Source: an uncultured Treponema sp.
GTDB taxonomy: Bacteria; Spirochaetota; Spirochaetia; Treponematales; Treponemataceae
DNA: 64,000 nt
NCBI GenBank assembly: GCA_900317625.1
Contig: ONHK01000001.1
Span: 1-64,000, forward strand
Direction: 5' to 3'
The notes under the pieces are model-generated. The model saw only the letters and a program-made list of their open reading frames with translations, was not told the DNA's origin and searched no databases. Shown piece after piece: positions 16,574 to 24,627 of this stretch. The translations under genes and the position numbers were made by a program. Within the stretch, counting starts at the first letter, position 1. Every line of letters starts with the position of its first letter.

Positions 16574-16795
16574 ATGGAAGAACTATTAACTATTTTAAAA
16601 GAAGCAAAGCCTGATGTTGATTTTTCAATAGAAAATAAACTTGTGGATAACAGTATTTTTGATTCATTTGATATAGTACAGCTTGTAATGCAGCTAAATG
16701 AAGCTTTTGATATTGAAATCGGTGCGGAAGAAATCATTCCTGAAAATTTCAATTCTGCGGACTCAATTTGGCAGATGATCCAGAGATTGCAATAG
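16574..16795 (+). CDS. acyl/D-alanyl carrier protein (DltC-like)
   Basis: The 73-residue acidic protein has the four-helix carrier-protein layout and DNSIFDSFDIVQLVMQL, where the serine of D-S-F is the phosphopantetheine site. TGGAGA lies about eight bases before the ATG. It follows the adenylating ligase by 18 bases in one operon and should carry the activated group to the MBOAT protein. Confidence 0.85.
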   Translation: MEELLTILKEAKPDVDFSIENKLVDNSIFDSFDIVQLVMQLNEAFDIEIGAEEIIPENFNSADSIWQMIQRLQ

Positions 16796-16813
16796 AATCC
16801 AAACACAAACAAA

Positions 16814-16861
16814 GATTCCCTTTAGAGCTATATTTCAAAAATCTATAGTTTTAAAGGAATC
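16814..16861 (+). repeat. long inverted repeat between the carrier-protein gene and the YidC-sulfatase gene
   Basis: Arms of 19 and 18 bases (16814-16832 and 16844-16861) pair over their whole length with one bulged C and two G-U pairs, around an 11-base loop. No T-run follows on the plus strand, so a classical terminator is doubtful. The right arm ends seven bases before the -10 box of the next gene and overlaps its -35 region. Confidence 0.65.
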
Positions 16862-16868
16862 TATTCAC

Positions 16869-16874
16869 TATAAT
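16869..16874 (+). promoter_or_regulatory. -10 box of the YidC-sulfatase gene (leaderless arrangement)
   Basis: A perfect TATAAT lies seven bases before the ATG at 16882 and no Shine-Dalgarno sequence is present. The -35 region falls in the right arm of the inverted repeat. Confidence 0.6.
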
Positions 16875-16881
16875 AAACATT

Positions 16882-19569
16882 ATGTTTTCAGCTCTTTATC
16901 AGATTTTTATAACACCGTTGGTTCAGCTAACGGAATTTTTTTATTCGCTTTTTTTTGAGGTTACTGGCAATCAGGGAATTGCAGTAATCGGTTTAAGTTT
17001 TGTTGTTACAATTTTTACGCTTCCGCTTTATATGGTGGCAGAAAAATGGCAGGAAACCGAAAGGAATATACAGAAAAAACTAAAGCCTGGCGTAGAGCGA
17101 ATCAAAGCAACGTTCAAAGGTGATGAGCAGTATATGGTTCTTTCTACTTTCTATAGGGAAAACCATTATCATCCTATTTATGCTTTGCGTTCATCTTTCA
17201 GTCTTTTGATTCAGATTCCGTTTTTTATTGCGGCATACAATTTTCTTTCAAATCTTGAGCCTTTAAAAAATTACTCATTTTTGTTCATAAAGAGTTTTGC
17301 TGAGCCGGATGCAACTTTTCATATCGGCTCGTTTGCTGTAAACATTCTTCCTATCGCAATGACAATCATAAATTTCGTTGCGGGATTCATTTACTCAAAA
17401 GGACATCCTGTTTCTGAAAAAATACAGATTTATGGTTGCGCGGCGGTCTTTTTGCTTTTGCTTTACAATTCTCCGGCAGGTCTTGTTGTTTACTGGACAA
17501 TGAACAATATTCTTTCATTGGTTAAAAATATTTTCTACAAGATAAAGAACCCTAAAAAAGTTTTGTATATAATCGCTTGTATTGTAAGTATTTGCTTGAT
17601 TTTATGCGCAGCACTTGTATTTAAGCATACAAAAACAATATTTCGGCTTGGGCTTATTCTTGCGGGGCTTGTGATTCCATCCGCGCCGTTTGCAGTTAAA
17701 TTTTTAGGTTCACTTTTTGAAAATCATTTTAAAATTCTTGATGAAAATCCAAAACTGCGGCTTTCAATATTTTTGATTTCAGCATTTATCCTTGCAGTTC
17801 TTACAGGTCTTGCAATTCCTTCTATATTAATGCAGTCTGAACCGGAACAATACAGTTATGTTGATTCCTACACTTCTCCGCTATATTTTATATGGCATAC
17901 ATTTTTTCAGGCTCTTGGATTTTTTGTTGTTTGGCCATTTTGTTTTTACGTGCTTTTTTCTGCAAAAACAAAAAAGGTTCTGACATTTTTATTCAGTTTC
18001 ATAGCTTTTTCCGCAGTTTTAAACTGCTTTGCCTTTTCAGGAAACTATGGACCGGTAAATCCAAATCTTTTATTTATGACTCCACAGCATTTTATGCCTG
18101 GAATAAAAACAGTTCTTGTGAATATTCTTTGCATGGCGGCAATATTGGTATTTGTTGCTGCAGCATTTTCTTTCAAGGCTAAAATTCTTAACTCAGTTTG
18201 CACAATTTTCCTGATTTCTCTTGTAGCCATCTCCGGAAAAAATATTATTTCTGTTCAAAATTCTTTTAGAAAAATGGCTGCACCTGATCTTTCTAAAAAA
18301 ATCGAGCCTGTTTTTCATCTTTCAAGGACAGGAAAAAATGTCATTGTTCTTATGCAGGACAGATATTTTTCCCCATTGATTCCAAAAGTGCTTGAAAATA
18401 ATCCTCAGCTAAAAGAACGCCTTGACGGTTTTGTCTATTATCCGAACACAGTTTCATTTGGAAAGCTCACAATGATTGGAACTCCGGGAATTTTTGGCGG
18501 CTACGACTACACTCCTTTTGAAATGAACCGACGCTCAGACAAAACTCTTCAGCAAAAGCACAATGAGGCTATTCTTACAATGCCAATCGTTTTCCATGAA
18601 AATAACTGGAATGTTACAGTCGCTGATCTTCCTTATGAAAATTATCTTGAGCAGCCTGTTACAGATATGTACAAAGAATACGATTTTGTAAACCGGGTAA
18701 CAACGCACGGAACATACTCTGATATTTGGTATGCACGTCACAATATGAAAAAATCTCCGTTCATGAGCGAAGGAATCAAGCGTAATTTTATATGGTTCAG
18801 CGTTCTAAAAATTGTTCCGCCTTTCATGCGCCAGATTATTTACCACAAGGAATACTGGATTTCCTACAATAAATTTGAAAACAGCGCAAAATTCATCGAC
18901 AACTATTCCGAAATCGATTTGTTCCCGGAATTATTTGATTCTTCTTCAGAAAAAAATGCGTTCTTTCTTTTGGACAACGAGGCAAATCATGAGTCCATTC
19001 TTTTGCAGGCACCGGACTATGTTCCTGTAGAAAATGTAACTGATTTTGGTCCAGGCGGAAAAGACCGCACATATTCTTCAATGGTCGGAATTTTATTGCG
19101 TTTTGCAGATTTTTTAGACTTTTTAAAGGAAAACGATCTTTACGACAACACAAAAATCATCCTTGTTTCTGATCATGGAATGAGCCGCGACACAGGAACT
19201 TTTGACAACAAGACACAACATTTTCCATTCAACAAAGATAACATGACAGCATCTTTGCTTGTAAAGGATTTTTCTAGCCGCGGCAACCTAAAAGAAGATT
19301 TTGCTTTTATGACAAATGCTGACACTCCTGCCCTTGCATTAAAGGACATTGACGGAAAAGCGTTGAATCCGTTCACAAAAAATCCGCTCGATGTAAATTC
19401 CATGGGGGGGGGTATAACAAAGAACGACTTTATAAAAATGTCGAACGCTCCTGCTGAAAGCACACGAATCAGAAAAAATACCAAATTCACCATAAAAGGC
19501 GATGAATGGTACACAGTAAAAGACAATATCTTTGATGATAAGAACTGGTCGCAATATATTGTTAAATAA
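16882..19569 (+). CDS. fusion of a YidC/Oxa1-like domain with an alkaline-phosphatase/sulfatase-superfamily domain; contains a poly-G tract (in frame)
   Basis: Residues about 1-222 look like the conserved YidC/Oxa1 insertase core: the cytoplasmic hairpin with QKKLKPGVERIKATFKGD, LLIQIPFFIAAYNFLSN, and YNSPAGLVVYWTMNN. Residues about 225-455 add further membrane helices. Residues about 485-895 form an extracytoplasmic alkaline-phosphatase-superfamily domain, with NVIVLMQDRY, a candidate nucleophile region SFGKLTMIGTPG, LDNEANHES, and the metal motif ILVSDHGMSRD (about 760-770). LtaS- and EptA-like polymer or phospho-transferases share this fold. Nine G's at 19404-19412 keep it open. Eight would stop it at once and ten would stop it after about 14 residues, in both cases losing the last 50 or so residues. 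It is adjacent to the Dlt-like genes. The activity is unknown; transfer of a phosphorylated group to a surface polymer is my inference. Confidence 0.7.
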   Translation: MFSALYQIFITPLVQLTEFFYSLFFEVTGNQGIAVIGLSFVVTIFTLPLYMVAEKWQETERNIQKKLKPGVERIKATFKGDEQYMVLSTFYRENHYHPIYALRSSFSLLIQIPFFIAAYNFLSNLEPLKNYSFLFIKSFAEPDATFHIGSFAVNILPIAMTIINFVAGFIYSKGHPVSEKIQIYGCAAVFLLLLYNSPAGLVVYWTMNNILSLVKNIFYKIKNPKKVLYIIACIVSICLILCAALVFKHTKTIFRLGLILAGLVIPSAPFAVKFLGSLFENHFKILDENPKLRLSIFLISAFILAVLTGLAIPSILMQSEPEQYSYVDSYTSPLYFIWHTFFQALGFFVVWPFCFYVLFSAKTKKVLTFLFSFIAFSAVLNCFAFSGNYGPVNPNLLFMTPQHFMPGIKTVLVNILCMAAILVFVAAAFSFKAKILNSVCTIFLISLVAISGKNIISVQNSFRKMAAPDLSKKIEPVFHLSRTGKNVIVLMQDRYFSPLIPKVLENNPQLKERLDGFVYYPNTVSFGKLTMIGTPGIFGGYDYTPFEMNRRSDKTLQQKHNEAILTMPIVFHENNWNVTVADLPYENYLEQPVTDMYKEYDFVNRVTTHGTYSDIWYARHNMKKSPFMSEGIKRNFIWFSVLKIVPPFMRQIIYHKEYWISYNKFENSAKFIDNYSEIDLFPELFDSSSEKNAFFLLDNEANHESILLQAPDYVPVENVTDFGPGGKDRTYSSMVGILLRFADFLDFLKENDLYDNTKIILVSDHGMSRDTGTFDNKTQHFPFNKDNMTASLLVKDFSSRGNLKEDFAFMTNADTPALALKDIDGKALNPFTKNPLDVNSMGGGITKNDFIKMSNAPAESTRIRKNTKFTIKGDEWYTVKDNIFDDKNWSQYIVK
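19404..19412 (+). repeat. poly-G tract (G9), phase-variation switch, in frame here
   Basis: Nine G's are preceded by CAT and followed by TATAACA. The present length gives Met-Gly-Gly-Gly-Ile and an open frame to 19569. A one-base loss gives GTA TAA and immediate termination. Confidence 0.8.
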
Positions 19570-19616
19570 AAAAGATGAGCGGTACTTTTAATATTTTTCA
19601 GTATCGTTCATCTTTT
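19570..19616. terminator. bidirectional terminator between convergent genes
   Basis: AAAAGATGAGCGGTAC (19570-19585) pairs with GTATCGTTCATCTTTT (19601-19616) with G-U pairs, around a 15-base AT-rich loop. The A/T ends supply U-runs in both directions for the YidC-sulfatase gene and the convergent epimerase gene. Confidence 0.75.
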
Positions 19617-19644
19617 CAAAATAAACAGAATTTATAAATCCTTA

Positions 19645-20667
19645 CTACTTTCTGTAACCTTTATACCACTTTGCGAATGCGCCTAATCCTTGTTCCAAAG
19701 TGGTTGCAGGTTTAAAGCCAAAGTCTTTTTCAAGTTCTGTAACATCGGCAAATGTCTGGTAAACATCACCTGGCTGCATTGGCAAAAGTTCCTTTTTTCC
19801 TGGTTCAGAAATTATATTTTCTTTTATAAGGCAATTTTCAAGAATTTCCACAAAGCGCATAAGGCTTTCTGGTTTGCTGTTCCCAATGTTATAAATCTTG
19901 TAGAATGCGCCGTCGTCTGTAGCCTCTGGAGTTTTTTGCATAACTGCACGAACGCCTTTTACAATATCGTCAACAAAAGTAAAGTCGCGGTACATATCAC
20001 CGTTGTTGTAGATCTGAATCGGCTCGCCTTTTACAAGTTTGTTTGTAAATTTAAAATATGCCATATCAGGGCGTCCCATCGGACCATAGACTGTAAAAAA
20101 TCTTAAGCCCGTGCATGGAATTTTATACAGTTTTGAATATGCGTGCGCAAAAAGCTCGTTGCTTTTCTTTGTCGCAGCATACAGCGAAACCGGATTATCA
20201 ACCTTATCTTCCGTTGAATATGGAACTTTTTTGTTTGAACCATAAACGCTGCTTGAAGAGGCAAAAACCAGATGCTCAACAGGATTATGCCGGCAACATT
20301 CAAGAATATTGTAAAAACCAATCATATTTGAATGGATATATGCGTCAGGATTATCAATTGAATAGCGAACACCAGCTTGCGCCGCCAAGTTCACAACAAC
20401 AGCTGGCTTATATTTTTCAAAAAGTGAATCCATCAATGATTTGTCCGCAATGTCGCCTTTTACAAATGTAAAATCTTTTTTCAACGCAGAAAGCATATCA
20501 AGCCGTTCCTGCTTTAAAGAAACATCATAATACTCAGTTATGCAGTCAATTCCTATAATTTTTATGCCGGAAACATTTTCCAAAAGATTTTTACACAAAA
20601 AACTTCCAATAAATCCAGCCGCGCCGGTAACAAAAACAGTTTTATTTTCCAAAGAAATATTTGCCAT
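19645..20667 (-). CDS. UDP-glucuronate 4-epimerase (NAD-dependent SDR)
   Basis: The 340-residue short-chain dehydrogenase/epimerase has TGAAGFIGSFLCKNL at the NAD site, DCITEYYDVSLKQERL (the segment typical of glucuronate epimerases), SSSSVYG and the catalytic YAATKK. It converts UDP-glucuronate to UDP-galacturonate in the cytoplasm. The UDP-glucose dehydrogenase that makes its substrate lies nearby at 22339. The ATG has no Shine-Dalgarno sequence; TATACT lies six bases upstream. It diverges from the CinA-like gene. Confidence 0.85.
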   Translation of the reverse strand: MANISLENKTVFVTGAAGFIGSFLCKNLLENVSGIKIIGIDCITEYYDVSLKQERLDMLSALKKDFTFVKGDIADKSLMDSLFEKYKPAVVVNLAAQAGVRYSIDNPDAYIHSNMIGFYNILECCRHNPVEHLVFASSSSVYGSNKKVPYSTEDKVDNPVSLYAATKKSNELFAHAYSKLYKIPCTGLRFFTVYGPMGRPDMAYFKFTNKLVKGEPIQIYNNGDMYRDFTFVDDIVKGVRAVMQKTPEATDDGAFYKIYNIGNSKPESLMRFVEILENCLIKENIISEPGKKELLPMQPGDVYQTFADVTELEKDFGFKPATTLEQGLGAFAKWYKGYRK

Positions 20668-20673
20668 AAAATA

Positions 20674-20679
20674 AGTATA
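20674..20679 (-). promoter_or_regulatory. -10 box of the epimerase gene (leaderless arrangement)
   Basis: On the minus strand, TATACT ends six bases before the ATG at 20667. A second TATACT occurs about 24 bases further upstream (20697-20702). Confidence 0.5.
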
Positions 20680-20716
20680 GAACTTTCAGTTAAAAAAGTA
20701 TAGAGTTTTATAAATC

Positions 20717-21220
20717 ATGATAGACAAAGAAAAAATCCGCTCAGAATACATAAATTTCACAAAACAGTTGATAAATAGAAAAATCTCAATAACAACAATG
20801 GAAAGCTGCACCGGCGGACTAATTTCTTCCTTTATAACTGACACAGAAGGCTCCTCCGCCATTTTTGCAGGTTCATTCGTAACTTATTCAAACAACGCAA
20901 AAATAATGCTCGGCGTTCCTTCTGAAACCATAAAAAAATATTCAGTTTACTCAGAAGAAACCGCAAAAGCCATGGCAATTGCCGCAAGAACTTCATTCAA
21001 CGCAATGCTAGGAATCGGAGTAACAGGCACAACAGGAAACATTGACCCGAAAAACAAAAAGGATTCCGTTCCAGGAAAAATTTATTTTGCAATCAGCTCA
21101 AAGCAAAAAACAGAATCTTTCAGCATTGAACTTCCGCCTCAAGATTCAAGAGCCGACTACAAATTTCTTGCGGCTGAAAAAATCCTTGAAAAACTGGTTT
21201 TATTCACAAAATCAATGTAA
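20717..21220 (+). CDS. CinA C-terminal-domain protein (PncC-type nicotinamide-nucleotide amidohydrolase)
   Basis: The 167-residue protein corresponds to the stand-alone C-terminal domain of CinA, which deamidates nicotinamide mononucleotide to nicotinate mononucleotide in pyridine-nucleotide salvage. Motifs are TTMESCTGGLISS, AGSFVTYSNNAK and GIGVTGTTG, with PGKIYFAIS near the end. The molybdopterin-binding N-terminal half found in full-length CinA is absent. It is housekeeping by nature and has no evident link to the surrounding sugar genes, although its divergent position may share regulatory sequence with the epimerase. Confidence 0.85.
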   Translation: MIDKEKIRSEYINFTKQLINRKISITTMESCTGGLISSFITDTEGSSAIFAGSFVTYSNNAKIMLGVPSETIKKYSVYSEETAKAMAIAARTSFNAMLGIGVTGTTGNIDPKNKKDSVPGKIYFAISSKQKTESFSIELPPQDSRADYKFLAAEKILEKLVLFTKSM

Positions 21221-21273
21221 AACTGCCCTATTTTTATGTTATAATATTTTAAATTTCAATTTATGAGGTTTTT

Positions 21274-22275
21274 ATGACTTACGTTTATGTTCTGGTTTCC
21301 GGCAAAAATGACTTATATTACGAGCAGGCTTTGATGTCAACTTATTCTCTGCGGAATCTTATGCCGGACGCAAACGTAGTTCTTCTTGTTGACAACAAAA
21401 CCGAAGATTCAATAAATTCAGATTCTCTAAAGCGTGCAGAAATCAAAAAATATGTTTCAAAAATAATTTCTGTCCAGTTTGATGAAAAAGTTTCCAATGT
21501 GGAACGTTCTCGGCTCATAAAAACTTCAATTCCAGAATATGTTGATGATGATTTTTTGTACATCGACTGCGACACAATAATTGCGGATAACCTTTCAGAG
21601 ATTGAAAAAATTCCGTACAAAACAGCCGGAATTTTAGACGGACACGTAATGCTTAATGAACATATCCACAAAAAATACTTTTTGGCGCGCGACAAAAAAC
21701 TCGGTTTTCATGGAACAGAAGCCGCGGAATGCAATATAAACGGTGGAGTTATTTTTGCCCGAAAATGCGAGGAATCAAAAAATCTTTTTAAGTCATGGAA
21801 CGAAGCGTGGAAATATTCTGCGTATCAAAAACATGATTTCCATGACCAAAGCGCGCTTAACGAGGCTAATTACAGAACAGGATTAAAAATGCAGCTGCTG
21901 GACGGAGAATGGAACTGTCAGCCAAGCCACGGCGGATTGGCGTTTCTAAAAAATGCAAAAATCATCCATTATTATTCCAGCGAATTTTCAGGAAAAAATT
22001 ACATTCCTTATTACAAACTCGCGGACAAGGAACTTCAAAACCGGATAAAAACTGAAGGAAAAATTCCAGACGACATAAAAAAAATGATAGCTGACCCGAA
22101 ATTTCAGTTCAATAAAGTTCACTTGATAAACGACCAAAGAATTGTAAGCATTATGCAAAGCCCGATTGTATTCACTTTTGCAGACATAAAAACAAAAATG
22201 CCGTGGCTATTTGATTTTATTGAGGCGCAGTTCTCTTTTTTAAGGAAAATAGGAAAATCTTTCAGCAAAAAATAA
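21274..22275 (+). CDS. GT8-like nucleotide-diphospho-sugar transferase
   Basis: The 333-residue protein starts TYVYVLVSGKNDLYYEQAL, followed by SLRNLMPDANVVLLVD. It has the metal site FLYIDCDTII (about residues 92-101) and CNINGGVIFARK, the layout of GT8-like retaining glycosyltransferases. GAGG precedes the ATG and TATAAT occurs at 21240-21245. It lies between CinA-like and UDP-glucose dehydrogenase genes in a polysaccharide locus, so it probably adds a hexose or uronic acid. Donor and linkage are unknown. Confidence 0.75.
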   Translation: MTYVYVLVSGKNDLYYEQALMSTYSLRNLMPDANVVLLVDNKTEDSINSDSLKRAEIKKYVSKIISVQFDEKVSNVERSRLIKTSIPEYVDDDFLYIDCDTIIADNLSEIEKIPYKTAGILDGHVMLNEHIHKKYFLARDKKLGFHGTEAAECNINGGVIFARKCEESKNLFKSWNEAWKYSAYQKHDFHDQSALNEANYRTGLKMQLLDGEWNCQPSHGGLAFLKNAKIIHYYSSEFSGKNYIPYYKLADKELQNRIKTEGKIPDDIKKMIADPKFQFNKVHLINDQRIVSIMQSPIVFTFADIKTKMPWLFDFIEAQFSFLRKIGKSFSKK

Positions 22276-22338
22276 TAGGGATTTTTTTCTTATTAAAAAA
22301 TTATGGTAAAAAAAAATCATTTGTGTTAAACTAAAAGA

Positions 22339-23526
22339 ATGAAAATAGCAGTTGCAGGAACAGGCTACGTTGGGCTTTCAAACGCTATACTTTTAGCACA
22401 GCACAACGAAGTAAAAACCGTTGACATTATTCAAGAAAAAGTAGATTTAATTAACAGCAAAAAATCTCCAATCGTTGACAAAGAGATTTCGGAATATCTT
22501 TCTACAAAAGATTTAAATTTGACTGCCACAACAGATGCGGTAGAAGCGTATAAAGATGCAGATTTTATCATTATTTCAACGCCGACAAACTATGATGAGG
22601 AAAAAAATTATTTTGACACTTCAAGCGTAGAAGCCGTTGTTGAACTTGTAAAAAAATCTGGTTCAAAGGCGACAATTGTTGTAAAATCGACAGTTCCAGT
22701 TGGATACACAGAGAATCTGCGGAAATCTTCCGGCTATAAAAATATGCTTTTTTCCCCGGAATTTTTGAGGGAAGGTCATGCGCTTTACGACAATCTTTAT
22801 CCTTCTCGAATTGTTGTAAGCTATCCAAAGGATGATGAGACGCTTCTGACAAAAGCTGAACAGTTTTCTTCACTTTTAAAGGAAGGTGCAATAAAAAAAG
22901 ATGTTCAAGTTTTGCATCCACATTGTACAGAAGCTGAAGCGATAAAACTTTTTGCAAACACTTATCTTGCGCTGCGAGTCGCATATTTCAATGAACTTGA
23001 CACTTATGCAGAACTTCGCGGATTGAACACAAAGCAAATTATTGAAGGAATCAGCCTTGATCCAAGAATCGGTGATTTTTACAACAATCCAAGTTTTGGT
23101 TACGGCGGATATTGCCTTCCAAAAGACACAAAACAGCTTTTGGCAAATTATTCTGATGTGCCGCAGAACCTTATCCGGGCTATTGTTGACTCCAACAGAA
23201 CCAGAAAGGATTTTGTCGCAGACCAGATTATTGCAAAAAAGCCAAAAACGGTTGGTGTTTACCGTCTTACAATGAAAGCTGGAAGCGATAATTTCAGGCA
23301 GAGTTCTATTCAAGGCGTAATGAAGCGCATCAAGGCAAAAGGAATTCAAGTTATCGTATATGAACCGACTTTTAAAGGCGGCGATGATTTCTTTAATTCA
23401 AAAGTTACAAAAGATTTGCAGTGGTTCAAGGAAAATTCTGATGTGATTATTGCAAACCGCTGGAACAAAGACCTTGAAGATGTAGAAGATAAAGTTTACA
23501 CAAGGGATTTATATTCAAGAGATTAA
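22339..23526 (+). CDS. ugd: UDP-glucose 6-dehydrogenase
   Basis: The 395-residue nucleotide-sugar dehydrogenase has the N-terminal Rossmann motif [56 protein letters not shown] and the catalytic cysteine in [14 protein letters not shown] (about residue 258). It oxidises UDP-glucose twice to UDP-glucuronate. The length and motifs fit the short (about 390 aa) class used in polysaccharide loci. Together with the epimerase at 19645 it supplies UDP-GlcA and UDP-GalA. TAAACT six bases before the ATG may be the -10 box. Confidence 0.9.
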   Translation: MKIAVAGTGYVGLSNAILLAQHNEVKTVDIIQEKVDLINSKKSPIVDKEISEYLSTKDLNLTATTDAVEAYKDADFIIISTPTNYDEEKNYFDTSSVEAVVELVKKSGSKATIVVKSTVPVGYTENLRKSSGYKNMLFSPEFLREGHALYDNLYPSRIVVSYPKDDETLLTKAEQFSSLLKEGAIKKDVQVLHPHCTEAEAIKLFANTYLALRVAYFNELDTYAELRGLNTKQIIEGISLDPRIGDFYNNPSFGYGGYCLPKDTKQLLANYSDVPQNLIRAIVDSNRTRKDFVADQIIAKKPKTVGVYRLTMKAGSDNFRQSSIQGVMKRIKAKGIQVIVYEPTFKGGDDFFNSKVTKDLQWFKENSDVIIANRWNKDLEDVEDKVYTRDLYSRD

Positions 23527-23543
23527 AATCCGAAAGGCGCAAA

Positions 23544-24608
23544 ATGGAAAAAATTCTTATCAATGGAAACTTTTTGAACAGAAATCTTACAGGAATTGAA
23601 CGTTTTTCCTGGGAAACCTGCAAGCGTCTTGACGGACTCTTAACGGAACAGGATGATTTTTCAATTCTTGTTTCCGCAAATCCGAAGGTTATTCCTGAAT
23701 TTAAGAACATAAAGGTTATCCGTTCAAAAAAGATTATAAAGAATTTTCCATTTTGGGATTTGATTGAATTTCCAAAATATTGCAGAAAGACAGGCTCTAT
23801 AGGATTAAATTTTTCAAACACCGCCCCGCTCGGAAAAAACTGCGGTTATGCGTTTCTGCACGATATTTATGCGAAAGTCTTTCCAGATGATTTTTCCAGC
23901 CTAAAAGACAAACTTGTAAGAGCATACAGCCTTTTGAACTATAAAAATATTGCAAAGAATGCAAAAATTGTTTTTACAGTTTCAGAATTCAGTAAAAAGC
24001 AAATTTCAGAGATATATAAAATTTCACATGAAAAAATCTGTGTAATTCCAAATGGATGGGATCACTTTATTACAATTGAAGAAGATGAGCGCATTTTTGA
24101 AAAATTCCATTCATTAAAAAAAGGCGACTTTTATTTTACGCTTGGTTCTTTAAGCAAACGAAAAAATCTAGCATGGATATGTAAATACGCAAAAAATCAT
24201 CCAGACGAAAATTTTGCCGTAAGCGGAAAAGCCATCAGCGGACTTGTTCCAGAAGAATTGAACGACTTAAAAACCCTTAAAAATGTGACTCTGCTCGGTT
24301 ATGTTTCTGACGGTGAAGTAAAATCTTTAATGAAAAACTGCAAAGCTTTTGTTTTTCCAAGCTACTATGAAGGTTTTGGAATTCCTCCGTTGGAAGCACT
24401 TTCTGTTGGCGCAAAAATAATTGTCGCAGAAGCCGCATCCTTACCAGAAATTTACAGGAACACAGCACACTACATTTTACCGGACAACACAAATATTCAA
24501 CTTGATGAACTTTTAAAAGAAGAAACTGCCGCACCTGATGAAATATTAAAAAAATATACATACGATGCGGCTGCTCAAAAACTTTTGGAAACTTTAAAAA
24601 ATTCCTAA
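23544..24608 (+). CDS. family-4 glycosyltransferase
   Basis: The 354-residue protein is of GT-B fold, with VFTVSEFSKKQI, FTLGSLSKRKNLAW and the GT4 donor-site motif YYEGFGIPPLEALSVG (E-x7-E, about residues 276-291). It starts 17 bases after ugd in the same direction, with AAAGGCG upstream, so the two are probably co-transcribed. It most resembles the product of the gene at 28564. It is likely to extend a lipid-linked repeat unit on the cytoplasmic side; sugar and acceptor are unknown. Confidence 0.85.
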   Translation: MEKILINGNFLNRNLTGIERFSWETCKRLDGLLTEQDDFSILVSANPKVIPEFKNIKVIRSKKIIKNFPFWDLIEFPKYCRKTGSIGLNFSNTAPLGKNCGYAFLHDIYAKVFPDDFSSLKDKLVRAYSLLNYKNIAKNAKIVFTVSEFSKKQISEIYKISHEKICVIPNGWDHFITIEEDERIFEKFHSLKKGDFYFTLGSLSKRKNLAWICKYAKNHPDENFAVSGKAISGLVPEELNDLKTLKNVTLLGYVSDGEVKSLMKNCKAFVFPSYYEGFGIPPLEALSVGAKIIVAEAASLPEIYRNTAHYILPDNTNIQLDELLKEETAAPDEILKKYTYDAAAQKLLETLKNS

Positions 24609-24627
24609 AAACTGTATTCACTCAAAA

